NCBI GenBank assembly: GCA_015655355.1
Contig: JAATFG010000138.1
Location: 1-45,762 of the forward strand
Direction: 5' to 3'
DNA length: 45,762 nt
Origin: Lysobacterales bacterium
GTDB taxonomy: Bacteria; Pseudomonadota; Gammaproteobacteria; Xanthomonadales; Xanthomonadaceae
The notes beneath the pieces are model-generated. The model made no database searches. It was not told the DNA's origin and was given only the letters and a program-made list of their open reading frames with translations. The position numbers and the translations under genes were made by a program. Numbering within the stretch: position 1 is the stretch's first letter; each line of letters begins with the position of its first letter. This document shows positions 7,231 to 16,485 of this stretch, one piece after another.

Positions 7231-8502
7231 GTGTCCGATCTCAATCAAGCCACCCTGACCGCCGGCGACAAATCGGTGGCCTTGCCGGTGCTGAAGCCCA
7301 CGCTGGGCAATGATTGCGCCGATATTTCCAAGCTGACCAAGGAAACCGGCCTTTTCACCTACGATTCCGGCTTCACCGCCACCGCCAGCTGCAAGTCGGC
7401 AATCACCTACATCGACGGCGACAAGGGCGTGCTGCTGTACCGCGGCTACCCGATCGAGCAATTGGCCGAGAAGTCCAGCTTCATCGAAGTGGCCTACCTG
7501 CTGCTCAATGGCGAGCGTCCGGGCGCCGACCAGCTCAAGGCCTTCGAGGCCGAACTGTCGAAGGAAGCCACGGTCGACGATTCGATCAACGCGCTGATCG
7601 GCAGCTTCGGCAAGGATGCGCATCCGATGGCGATCCTCGCCGCGTCGATCGCGCAGCTGTCGGCCAAGTACCACAACAGCCTCGACCTCAACGACGCCGC
7701 GCAGCGCTACCAGGCCGCGGTGCGCCTGATCGCCAAGCTGCCGACCCTGGCCGCGCTGATCTATCGCCACGGCAAGGGCCTGAACCTCAACGCGCCGGAC
7801 ACCTCGCTGGACTACGTCAGCCGCTTCCTCAAGCAGACCTTCGAGTCGGCCGACGGCAAGTACGACCTGAACCCGAACATCGTCAAGGCGCTGGACGTGC
7901 TGCTGATCCTGCACGCCGACCACGAGCAGAACGCCTCCACCTCGACCGTGCGCGGCGTCGGTTCCACCGGCGCGAACCCGTATGCATCGGTCGCCGCCGG
8001 CGTCACCGCGCTGTGGGGCCCGGCCCATGGCGGCGCGAATGAGGCCGTGTTGAAGATGCTGGAAGAAATCGGCACCGCCGACAAGGTCGAGGACGCCGTG
8101 GCCAAGGCCAAGGACAAGAACTCGCACTTCCGCCTGATGGGCTTCGGCCATCGCGTGTACAAGAACTTCGACCCGCGCGCCAAGATCATCAGCGTGATGA
8201 CCCAGAAGGTGCTCGCCGAACTCGGCGTCAACGACCCGCTGCTGGAAGTGGCCGTCAAGCTGGAACAGGCCGCGCTGCAGGACGACTACTTCGTCGCCCG
8301 CAAGCTGTACCCGAACGTCGATTTCTACAGCGGCATCATCTACAAGGCGCTGCAGATCCCGACCGAACTGTTCACGGTGATGTTCGCCCTCGGCCGCACC
8401 CCGGGCTGGGTGTCGCACTGGCTGGAACAGCAGACCGACCCGGAAATGAAGATCGTGCGCCCGCGCCAGATCTACACCGGCTCGCCGGTGCGCGATTACT
8501 GA
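7231..8502 (+). CDS. gltA: Citrate synthase (type II, hexameric)
   Basis: 423 residues, the length of Gram-negative NADH-sensitive citrate synthases (E. coli 427). Condenses acetyl-CoA with oxaloacetate to citrate at the entry of the TCA cycle. Catalytic blocks are HADHEQNASTSTVR (about residue 228), WGPAHGGANEA (His266), MGFGHRVYK (His307) and NVDFYSG (Asp364), all intact. The start is GTG 7231, with AAGGAG at 7219-7224 and a 6-base gap. Upstream in-frame codons have no family resemblance. It is monocistronic, with its own promoter region and the terminator at 8528-8554. Confidence 0.97.
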   Translation: MSDLNQATLTAGDKSVALPVLKPTLGNDCADISKLTKETGLFTYDSGFTATASCKSAITYIDGDKGVLLYRGYPIEQLAEKSSFIEVAYLLLNGERPGADQLKAFEAELSKEATVDDSINALIGSFGKDAHPMAILAASIAQLSAKYHNSLDLNDAAQRYQAAVRLIAKLPTLAALIYRHGKGLNLNAPDTSLDYVSRFLKQTFESADGKYDLNPNIVKALDVLLILHADHEQNASTSTVRGVGSTGANPYASVAAGVTALWGPAHGGANEAVLKMLEEIGTADKVEDAVAKAKDKNSHFRLMGFGHRVYKNFDPRAKIISVMTQKVLAELGVNDPLLEVAVKLEQAALQDDYFVARKLYPNVDFYSGIIYKALQIPTELFTVMFALGRTPGWVSHWLEQQTDPEMKIVRPRQIYTGSPVRDY

Positions 8503-8527
8503 GCGAACGCAGGTTCCGCTTGATGCG

Positions 8528-8554
8528 AAAAACCCCGGAATTTCCGGGGTTTTT
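8528..8554. terminator. Bidirectional terminator between gltA and the convergent hydrolase
   Basis: Perfect 13-bp inverted repeat AAAAACCCCGGAA-T-TTCCGGGGTTTTT. A T run on each strand makes it usable by gltA (+) and by the isochorismatase-fold gene (-) that ends at 8559. Confidence 0.92.
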
Positions 8555-8558
8555 GTTT

Positions 8559-9074
8559 TCATGCCGAAAGCGCTTGCGTGCTCGCGACGACCGGGAAATG
8601 CGCCGACAGCGCGTCCAGCGCGAAGGCGTGCACGGTTTCGTCGAGTGTGGTCGTGCAGTCGGCGAGCACGGTCTTGCGGTACTTGCCGGCATGGGGCGAA
8701 AGCACGGTGTGCGTCACGCAGTTCTGGCTCATCATGCCGCCGACCAGCAGATGCTCGATGCGCAGCGTTTGCAGCGTGCTTTCCAGTTCGGTTCGATGGA
8801 AGGAATCGGCGAATTGCTTGACCACGACGGACGCGCCCGGCGCGGCGGCAAGGATGCGCGGATGGATTTCCGCGCCCCGCGTGCCGGCGCGGAAGAATTT
8901 CGCTTGCGGATTGGCCGAGACGTGCTGGACCAGAATGATCGGCACGCCGCGCTTGCGCGCCGCAATGGCGGCGGCTTGCGCGGCTTCCAGCACCGGCGCG
9001 GTGTTACACAGCGGGAAGTTGCCATCGGGGAAATAATCGTTTTGCAGGTCGATCAGCAACAGGGCCGTGCTCAT
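8559..9074 (-). CDS. Cysteine hydrolase of the isochorismatase/nicotinamidase fold
   Basis: 171 residues. The Asp-Lys-Cys triad of the family is visible: Asp9 in LLLIDLQNDYF, Lys86 in VVVKQFADSFHRTEL, Cys119 in GGMMSQNCVTHTV. The conserved Gly-rich turn before the Cys is present. Family members hydrolyse amides such as nicotinamide, N-carbamoyl compounds or isochorismate; the substrate here is not evident, and the MMSQNC block argues against classical PncA. Start at 9074 (MSTALLLIDLQ); the upstream open frame is not family-like. It is divergent from an Lrp/AsnC regulator 115 bases away, which suggests local control. Confidence 0.88.
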   Translation of the reverse strand: MSTALLLIDLQNDYFPDGNFPLCNTAPVLEAAQAAAIAARKRGVPIILVQHVSANPQAKFFRAGTRGAEIHPRILAAAPGASVVVKQFADSFHRTELESTLQTLRIEHLLVGGMMSQNCVTHTVLSPHAGKYRKTVLADCTTTLDETVHAFALDALSAHFPVVASTQALSA

Positions 9075-9189
9075 GTGGCATCGTGTGTGTGCGATTGAGG
9101 GATCGCCAGTATCGGTGTTGCGCCTCGTCGCCGGAATTGCGTTCTGCAGGCAATCGCCCCGCATGGCTTGAAGATTGGAAAAGATGCCG

Positions 9190-9588
9190 ATGGACAAGAT
9201 GAATCGCGCCATCCTCGCGCAGTTGGCGCGCGATGCGCGCATGGGTTGGCAGGAACTCGGGCGGCAAGTGCATCTGACCGGGCAGGCGGTGGCCACGCGC
9301 GTGCAGCAGATGCGGGATGCCGGCGTCATTCGCCGCTTCGCGCTGGTGCGCGGCGACGTGAAGCGCCACTTCGTCACGGTGTTCATGGATACGCCGCGCT
9401 TCGGCGAATTCGAGGCGTTCCTCGAAGCGCGCGCGGAAGTCGAAAGCGCCAGCAAGATCGCCGGCGAAGGCTGCTACCACGTGGTGCTGGCGTGCGAGGA
9501 GGATGCGGTGCTGGAAGCGTTCACGCAGGACTTGCTGAGCTTCGGCCGCTACAAGGTCGCCACCGAAATGCGCCGAGTCAAGGGCTGA
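9190..9588 (+). CDS. Lrp/AsnC family transcriptional regulator
   Basis: 132 residues. N-terminal winged helix-turn-helix (MDKMNRAILAQLARDARMG, QELGRQVHLTGQAVATRVQQMRDAGVI) and a C-terminal effector-binding RAM/ACT-like domain (FVTVFMDTP, CYHVVLACEEDAVLEAF). Shorter than Lrp itself (about 160). Starts: TTG 9175, ATG 9184 and ATG 9190 are in frame; ATG 9190 has GGAAAAG 6 bases upstream and the usual MDKMNRAIL opening. It probably senses an amino acid or related small molecule and may regulate itself and the divergent hydrolase at 8559-9074. Confidence 0.88.
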   Translation: MDKMNRAILAQLARDARMGWQELGRQVHLTGQAVATRVQQMRDAGVIRRFALVRGDVKRHFVTVFMDTPRFGEFEAFLEARAEVESASKIAGEGCYHVVLACEEDAVLEAFTQDLLSFGRYKVATEMRRVKG

Positions 9589-9603
9589 ATCCGGCCTGCG
9601 ATT

Positions 9604-9996
9604 TCATGCCCGCGAAAGATGCGCGATGCGCGCGGTTTCCGCATCGCGGTCGTTGTCGTCGAATGGCTCGATGATCAGTTCGTCGAGCGGAACATGCGTC
9701 AGGCAACGCGCGTTGACATCGATGCCGTCCGGATTCGAACGCGGCACGTAGAACGGCTTGATCCCGCAGTGCTTGCAGAAGAAATGCCGCGCGATACCGG
9801 TATTGAAGCGGTATTCGGAAAGCTCGCTTTCGCCCTCGCGCAACTCGAACGCGGATTTCGGCACGATCAGGTGCAGGAAGTCGCCCATCCGGCAGATCGA
9901 GCAGTTGCAGTCGAGCACGTGCAGCGGAAGCGCGGTACGCACGGAGAATTGCACGCGGCCGCAATGGCAGGAGCCGCGCAGAGTGGTTTCAGTCAT
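9604..9996 (-). CDS. GFA (glutathione-dependent formaldehyde-activating)-type zinc protein
   Basis: 130 residues with the GFA/CENP-V zinc fold: GSCHCGRVQF (Cys10, Cys12), LDCNCSICRMGDF (Cys30, Cys32, Cys35), and HFFCKHCGIKPFY (Cys73, Cys76). The family is named after a glutathione/formaldehyde adduct enzyme, but most members have no proven activity. The C-terminus ends in an acidic stretch. The start codon overlaps the stop of the upstream gene by 4 bases (ATGA, 9993-9996), so the two are very likely translationally coupled. Confidence 0.88.
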   Translation of the reverse strand: MTETTLRGSCHCGRVQFSVRTALPLHVLDCNCSICRMGDFLHLIVPKSAFELREGESELSEYRFNTGIARHFFCKHCGIKPFYVPRSNPDGIDVNARCLTHVPLDELIIEPFDDNDRDAETARIAHLSRA

Positions 9997-10655
9997 CGGT
10001 TCGCAGCGAGTTGGTAAGCCGAGATTTCGGCTTCGGCTAGCAATTGCCGCAGTTGCGCGGCGGAGGCGCGGTGCATCGGTTTTTCGTCGACGCTCGACAA
10101 CGGTGCCTGGCGCAAGGCGGAAACCGGCAGCACGCTGAGGTCGAAGCTCAACTCTTCGGCGCTGAACACCCATGTCGGCGCGTCGAATGCACGCTCGCGG
10201 TCCAGGCGCAGGCGGCGGCTGCGCGATTCGGCGGGAATGCGGTGCTCTTCGAGGAAACGCGCGACGGCATCGGCATCGTCGCTGTGCAGATGCAGGTGCA
10301 CCGGCGAGTGCCTGTCGGCGGTGCCATCCAGCACCGGACCGACCAGCCGCGGCGAAAACGCATCGAAGAAGTCGAGCGCGCGCAAGGCGGCTTCGCGGCG
10401 CGTGCGCAGGCCGTCGTCGTGGTCGGGCGCGAACAGGCGCTGGTATTCGCGCAGCGCGTCCTCGATCTCGCGGTTGCGCGGCAGCGAGGCATCGTCGTAG
10501 ATGCCGAGCCGGCTGGCGGCTTTCAATTTCGCGGTGTGGAAATCGCGGATGCCGTCAGTGGCCATCAAGCGAGCCGCTTCGTGGGCGACGCGGTGGCGGC
10601 GTTCGCGGACGCGGGTTTCGGCGTGCGTCTTGGCATGGTGTGCGGCGTGGTGCAT
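9993..10655 (-). CDS. Conserved hypothetical protein, possibly nucleotidyltransferase-like
   Basis: 220 residues, no signal peptide or membrane segment. I do not recognise a named family. Helical N-terminus (VAHEAARLMATDGIRDFHTAK), a motif LPRNREIEDALREYQRLF, and a central block RLVGPVLDGTADRHSPVHLH whose spacing recalls the GSx-DxD core of nucleotidyltransferase folds, though the Asp pattern is not intact (SPVHLHLHSDD). The C-terminal part SALRQAPLSSVDEKPMHRAS looks conserved. The start is supported by GGAGG 5 bases upstream of ATG 10655. It forms a two-gene unit with the GFA protein through an ATGA overlap. Function unknown. Confidence 0.75.
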   Translation of the reverse strand: MHHAAHHAKTHAETRVRERRHRVAHEAARLMATDGIRDFHTAKLKAASRLGIYDDASLPRNREIEDALREYQRLFAPDHDDGLRTRREAALRALDFFDAFSPRLVGPVLDGTADRHSPVHLHLHSDDADAVARFLEEHRIPAESRSRRLRLDRERAFDAPTWVFSAEELSFDLSVLPVSALRQAPLSSVDEKPMHRASAAQLRQLLAEAEISAYQLAANR

Positions 10656-10760
10656 GGCGGCCTCCGCGTCGTCGAAACTGGGTTCAATCTACACGAAAAC
10701 GGGCCGCGAAAACGCCGCCGGACGCCGCAGCTCCCGGCGTGCATCGGCCGGATGCGCTGC

Positions 10761-13229
10761 TCAGAAGATGTCGAACGCCTCTTCGTCCTGCGTCTTGCTC
10801 TGGTTGTCGTACAGGTCCTGGGTCTTGGCGCGCTCGGCGTCTTCGTTCTTGACCCATTCGGTGGCGCCGTTGAGAGTGATCTGGGTCATGCCCTGCGGCG
10901 GGACGTTGCGCGCGACCGGTTGGTCCTTCAGTGCCACGCGCATGTAGTCGATCCAGATCGGCAATGCGGCGCGACCGCCGTATTCGCCACGGCCAAGGCT
11001 GCGGAAGTCGTCGCGGCCGACCCATACCGAGGTGACGATGTTGCTGCCGAAGCCGCTGAACCACGCATCGCGATAGTCGTTGGTCGAACCGGTCTTGCCG
11101 CCGACGTCCTCGCGGTTCAGCACGCGCGCCGGCGTGCCGGTGCCGCGCAGGACGACGTCGCGCATCATCGACACGAGTTGGTACACGGTGCGTTCGTCGA
11201 TCGCGCGCGGCGCGATGGTGCCGGCTTGCGGCGTGGCCGGTTCGGCGGGCGGGGCCGGGTTGCCGGCGTCGGCCGCATCCGGTTTCGTCGCCGCTTGCGG
11301 CGCGGGTGCGGCGGCAGGGTCCGGGCCGAAATCGAAACCGTCGACCACGTTGCTTGCCGGCGCGGCCTGCGAGGTGGCGCCGCCAGCCGAGGCCTCCTGG
11401 CCGCAGCCGCGGCAGGCGAGCGCCGGCATGGCCTTGTAGATCACCTTGCCGTCGCGGTCCTGCACGTTGTCGACCAGCCAGGTGTCGATGCGCGAGCCGC
11501 CGTTGGCGAAGGTCGCGTAGCCGCGCGCCATCGACAGCGGCGTCAGCGAGGCGGTGCCGAGCGCCATCGACAGGTTCGGCGGCAGCTCTTCCTCGCTGAA
11601 GCCGAACTGGGTGATGAACTTGCGTGCAAAATCGACGCCGATGCTGTCGAGCAGGCGCACCGAAACCAGGTTCTTCGACTGCACCAGCGCTTCGCGCAAG
11701 CGCATCGGCCCGGAGAAGCCGCCCTTGTCGTTCTGCGGTTCCCACACGTGGCCGCGGCGGTCGCGGAATATCACCGGCGCATCGAGCACGATCGAGGCGG
11801 GATTGAAGCCTTTCTCGAACGCAGCCGAATACACGAACGGCTTGAAGCTCGAACCGGGCTGGCGTCGCGCCTGGGTAACGCGGTTGAACTTGTTGGCGGC
11901 GAAGCTGTAGCCACCGATGATCGCCTTGATCGCGCCGCTGTAGGCGTCGAGCGAGACCAACGCCGATTGCGCTTCCGGCGCCTGATCGAGGGTGAATTCG
12001 CCGGGCTTGGCGCCGGCCTTGATGCGGATCAGGTCGCCGCGCTTGATCAGGTCGGCGGGTTTCTTCTGCAGCCAGTCGATGGTCTTGCCGGGCAGGGTCA
12101 TTTCCCTGGCATCGCCGCCGACCACGACCGCGCCGCCGTCGGTGTCGGTGCGCAGGACGATGGCCGGCAGCATGTCCGCCTGTACCGTGGTCGTGGCGTT
12201 GACCTTGTCGGCGAGGCTGGCGTCGTCGGCATCGGCGGGCAGGTCGAAATGCTTTTCGACGCCGTGCCAGCCGTGGCGGTGGTCGTACAGTTCCAGACCG
12301 TTGCGCACCGCCGTGCCGGCGGCGTTCTGCATGGTCGAATCCAGCGTGGTGGTGACGCGGTAGCCGCGGGTCAGCACGTCGCCGCCGAAACGGTCGATCA
12401 TTTCCTGCCGGACCATTTCCGCCGCGTAGGGCGCGTCCACTTCGATTGGCCGTTCATGCGGGGCGGCGTGCATCGGCTCGGCCGTGGCCGCGTCGTAGTC
12501 GGCCTTGCCGATGTAGCCGTCTTCGAGCATGCGCTGGAACACGTACACGCTGCGCTGGTGGTTGCGCTGCGGGTTGCTGATCGGGTTGCCGCTGGACGGG
12601 AATTTCACGCACGACACCAAGGTCGCGGTTTCGGCCACGGTGAGCTGGTCGAGCGATTTGCCGTAGTAGTACTCGGCGGCGGCGGCGATGCCATAGGCAC
12701 GGTTGCCGAAGAAGCTCTTGTTGAGATAAATCTCGAGGATTTCGTCCTTGCTGAAGGCATGCTCGATGCGCATCGCCAGCATCATTTCCTTGAGCTTGCG
12801 CGTGTAGCTGTATTCGCTGTCGAGGAAGAACTGGCGCGCGACCTGCTGGGTGATGGTGCTGCCGCCGGCGACGCGGCCGGGCTTGCGGCTGACGATCTGC
12901 CATACCGCGCGCGACACGCCGGTCATGTCGATGCCGTGGTGCGTGTAGAAATGCGCGTCCTCGGCGGCGACGAAGGCCAGTTGCACCTGCTTCGGCACCT
13001 GGGCGATGGTCACCGGGTAGCGCCGGGTCTCGCCGAACATGCCGATCAGCTTGCCGTCGGCCGAATACACGTACAGCGGTTCCTGCAATTCGACGTGGCG
13101 CAGCGACTGGATGTCCGGCAGCTTGGACGAAACCACGTAATACAGCGCACCCAGCCCGACCGCGGCGGCCAGGATCAGGATGACGAGGGCGATGACGACG
13201 AAGCCAAGCAGGCGGCGTGGTGCGGGCAT
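10761..13229 (-). CDS. mrcA: Penicillin-binding protein 1A
   Basis: 822 residues. Bifunctional peptidoglycan glycosyltransferase/transpeptidase (class A PBP), inner-membrane anchored with periplasmic catalysis. Transmembrane helix at residues 8-31; GT51 domain with catalytic Glu90 in [14 protein letters not shown] and [16 protein letters not shown]-like insert; transpeptidase domain with SSFK (Ser460, Lys463), SKN (QSKNLVSV) and KTGS (Lys712). An Ala/Pro-rich insert with a CRGCG element lies between SKN and KTGS, at about residues 620-690. I chose ATG 13229 ([10 protein letters not shown]), which opens directly into the membrane anchor; an upstream in-frame ATG at 13325 would add an unconvincing leader. 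Divergent from pilM, the usual gammaproteobacterial arrangement. Confidence 0.95.
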   Translation of the reverse strand: MPAPRRLLGFVVIALVILILAAAVGLGALYYVVSSKLPDIQSLRHVELQEPLYVYSADGKLIGMFGETRRYPVTIAQVPKQVQLAFVAAEDAHFYTHHGIDMTGVSRAVWQIVSRKPGRVAGGSTITQQVARQFFLDSEYSYTRKLKEMMLAMRIEHAFSKDEILEIYLNKSFFGNRAYGIAAAAEYYYGKSLDQLTVAETATLVSCVKFPSSGNPISNPQRNHQRSVYVFQRMLEDGYIGKADYDAATAEPMHAAPHERPIEVDAPYAAEMVRQEMIDRFGGDVLTRGYRVTTTLDSTMQNAAGTAVRNGLELYDHRHGWHGVEKHFDLPADADDASLADKVNATTTVQADMLPAIVLRTDTDGGAVVVGGDAREMTLPGKTIDWLQKKPADLIKRGDLIRIKAGAKPGEFTLDQAPEAQSALVSLDAYSGAIKAIIGGYSFAANKFNRVTQARRQPGSSFKPFVYSAAFEKGFNPASIVLDAPVIFRDRRGHVWEPQNDKGGFSGPMRLREALVQSKNLVSVRLLDSIGVDFARKFITQFGFSEEELPPNLSMALGTASLTPLSMARGYATFANGGSRIDTWLVDNVQDRDGKVIYKAMPALACRGCGQEASAGGATSQAAPASNVVDGFDFGPDPAAAPAPQAATKPDAADAGNPAPPAEPATPQAGTIAPRAIDERTVYQLVSMMRDVVLRGTGTPARVLNREDVGGKTGSTNDYRDAWFSGFGSNIVTSVWVGRDDFRSLGRGEYGGRAALPIWIDYMRVALKDQPVARNVPPQGMTQITLNGATEWVKNEDAERAKTQDLYDNQSKTQDEEAFDIF

Positions 13230-13264
13230 CCGGGCGGGTACCGTTGCGGAAACGATGGCGGTCG

Positions 13265-13270
13265 AGTATA
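13265..13270 (-). promoter_or_regulatory. -10 element (TATACT) of mrcA
   Basis: On the minus strand CATCTATACTCGAC contains TATACT, 5 of 6 bases of consensus, ending 35 bases before the mrcA ATG. No good -35 is visible. Confidence 0.45.
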
Positions 13271-13369
13271 GATGACCCCGGAAATGGCAGGGGGTGTTTC
13301 CAGCCGGAACAACGACTTGGGACACACTTCTAAGTGAAGCGTGACATGCTCCACAAGGACGTGATTTGA

Positions 13370-14514
<1,145 letters not shown>

Positions 14515-14515
<1 letters not shown>

Positions 14516-15282
14516 TGGCCAAGATCAACCTTTTGCAGTGGCGCGCCGAGCGCCGGGCGGCCAAGCAGAAAGAGTTCTACACCTCGCTCGTCCTCGCCGC
14601 GGCGGCGGGCGTGGTGCTGGCGTTGGGCATCTATTTCTATTACGGCCAGCAGATCGACGGCCAGAACGCGCGCAATGCCTTCCTTCAGGGCGAGATCAAG
14701 AAGGAAGACGCCAAGATCACCGAGATCGATGATCTCGACAAGCAGAAATCGCGCCTGCTGGCGCGCAAGAAGGTGATCGAGGAACTGCAGGCCAACCGCT
14801 CGCAGATGGTGCACCTGTTCGACTCGCTGGTGCGCACCATTCCCGATGGTGTGACCCTGACCGGGATCAAGCAGAGCGGCGGCGAAATGACCCTCGATGG
14901 CCGCGCGCAGTCGAATACCCGCGTGGCGGTGTACATGCGCAACCTGGAAACCTCCGGCTGGATGGCCAAGCCGGAGTTGCAGGTGATCGAAGCCAAGCCG
15001 GACACCGGCAAGGGCACGCCGGTCAGCCGCTCCCTGCCGTACGTGTTCACCTTGAAGGTGCAACTGGCCCAGCCGGAACCCGGTGACGACGACGGCGCCA
15101 AGCCGGCCGCTGGCGGCACGACCACGCCGTCGGTGCCGGCCGCTTCCGCGGCCACGTCCGCCGCTGCGGCTGCGGCCGCCACCCCTGCCGCGGTTCCGTC
15201 GGCACCGGCTACGCAGGCCGCACCCATCATTGCGCCGGCGCAACCGGCGTCCGCCACCCCGCAGCCGAGGCCGGCGTCATGA
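14515..15282 (+). CDS. pilN: Type IV pilus inner-membrane protein PilN
   Basis: 255 residues. The N-terminal cytoplasmic tail AKINLLQWRAERRAAKQ is the PilM-binding motif (INLLPWR-type). A transmembrane helix follows at about residues 22-42, then a periplasmic coiled-coil (QNARNAFLQGEIKKEDAKI to about residue 100) and a ferredoxin-like domain. The C-terminus from about residue 190 is an Ala/Pro-rich low-complexity tail that extends the protein beyond the usual length of about 200. PilN pairs with PilO. AGGAG at 14501-14505 precedes the start. It overlaps pilO by 4 bases. Confidence 0.95.
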
Positions 15283-15923
15283 GCAAGCAGAAATTCGACC
15301 TCAAGAGCCTGGATTTCAACAACATCGGCGGCTGGCCGCGCAACGCGCAACTGGTGTTCTGCGCGGTGCTGGCGCTGCTGATCGTGGTGGTGGCCTGGTT
15401 CCTGCTGATCAGCGGCAAGCGTGACGAACTGAACGGCCTGGAGCAGCAGGAAGCCAAGCTGCGCAGCGATTTCGAGGACCGTGCCGGCCGCACCGCCAAC
15501 CTCGAGCCGCTCAAGCAGCAGCTCACGCAGATGGAACAGGTGCTGCAGCAGATGCTGCGCCAGCTGCCGAGCAAGACCGAAATGCCGGACCTGATCACCG
15601 ACGTGTCGCAGACCGCGTTGTCCAGCGGCCTGACCAACGACCTGTTCAAGCCCGGCCCGGAAGTGAAGCGGGATTTCTACGCCGAAGAGCCGATCGCGCT
15701 GCGCATGGTCGGCACCTACCACCAGTTCGGCGCCTTCGTCAGCGGCGTGGCTTCGCTGCCGCGGGTGGTGATCCTGACCATGCACGACATCACCCTCAAG
15801 CCGGCGGGCAACAGCGGCGGGCTGGAACTGGCCGGCACGGTCAAGACCTATCGCTACCTCGATGACGAGGAAATGGATGACGCCAAGGGCAAGAAGGCGG
15901 CCGGCAAGGGAGGCAAGAAGTGA
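15279..15923 (+). CDS. pilO: Type IV pilus inner-membrane protein PilO
   Basis: 214 residues. Short cytoplasmic N-terminus (KFDLKSLDFNNIGGWPRNAQ), a transmembrane helix at about residues 24-44 (LVFCAVLALLIVVVAWFLL), a periplasmic coiled coil (LEQQEAKLRSDFEDR, EPLKQQLTQMEQVLQQ) and a C-terminal ferredoxin-like domain (LRMVGTYHQFGAFVSGVASL). It forms the PilN/PilO heterodimer that carries PilP to the secretin. Overlap is ATGA with pilN and GTGA with pilP, so expression is likely coupled. The lysine/glycine-rich C-terminus is typical. Confidence 0.95.
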   Translation: MSKQKFDLKSLDFNNIGGWPRNAQLVFCAVLALLIVVVAWFLLISGKRDELNGLEQQEAKLRSDFEDRAGRTANLEPLKQQLTQMEQVLQQMLRQLPSKTEMPDLITDVSQTALSSGLTNDLFKPGPEVKRDFYAEEPIALRMVGTYHQFGAFVSGVASLPRVVILTMHDITLKPAGNSGGLELAGTVKTYRYLDDEEMDDAKGKKAAGKGGKK

Positions 15924-16471
15924 GCGCGATGAAATCCGCCCTGCGTGCGCTCGCGTTGCTCGGCCTGGCGGCCGTGGCCGCCGGTTGCACGCGCAGCGTC
16001 AACAGCACCTACGGCAGCGACTATGGCGACGGCCCGAACCTGGAACGCTGGGTCAAGGACGTGCGTGCGCGCCCGGCGCCGCCGCTGGATCCGCTGCCGG
16101 TGATGCAGCAGTTCGAGACCTTCGAGTACGCCGCGCAGAACCTGCGCGATCCGTTCAGCGATGCCTTCGCCAACGAGGACAGCAGCGGCCTGCGCCCGGA
16201 TCCGAACCGGCGCAAGGAAACCCTGGAGCAGTTCCCGCTGGACAGCCTGAAGATGGTCGGCACCATCGGCGGCGAAGCCGCCGGCGTGGTCGGCTTGGTG
16301 ATGGCGCCGGACAAGGTGACCTACCGCATCCGGCCCGGCAGCTACATGGGCCAGAGCGACGGCCGCGTGACCAGCGTGAGCGAAGACCACATCGAACTGG
16401 TCGAATTGGTACCGGATGGTGCAGGCGGCTGGCTGGAACGCCCGGCTTCGATTGCGCTCGACGACAAATGA
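15920..16471 (+). CDS. pilP: Type IV pilus assembly lipoprotein PilP
   Basis: 183 residues. N-terminal lipoprotein signal (ALALLGLAAVAAGC, lipobox AAGC), then a flexible region and a beta domain (DSLKMVGTIGG, KVTYRIRPGSYMGQSDGRV) that contacts PilQ. Central AAQNLRDPFSD is a PilP hallmark (RDPF). The start is GTG 15920, overlapping the pilO stop in GTGA; ATG 15929 would also preserve the signal peptide. Its inner-membrane lipidation bridges PilN/O to the outer-membrane secretin. Confidence 0.93.
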   Translation: MSAMKSALRALALLGLAAVAAGCTRSVNSTYGSDYGDGPNLERWVKDVRARPAPPLDPLPVMQQFETFEYAAQNLRDPFSDAFANEDSSGLRPDPNRRKETLEQFPLDSLKMVGTIGGEAAGVVGLVMAPDKVTYRIRPGSYMGQSDGRVTSVSEDHIELVELVPDGAGGWLERPASIALDDK

Positions 16472-16485
16472 TTAGGGGATACACG

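Noticed and set aside
10044..13271. 1075-codon open frame on the + strand opposite mrcA and the two genes beside it
   Set aside because: Composition is typical of a high-GC shadow (Arg/Val/Ala/His-rich repetition). It has no recognisable domain, and it runs against a certain PBP1A and a coupled gene pair.
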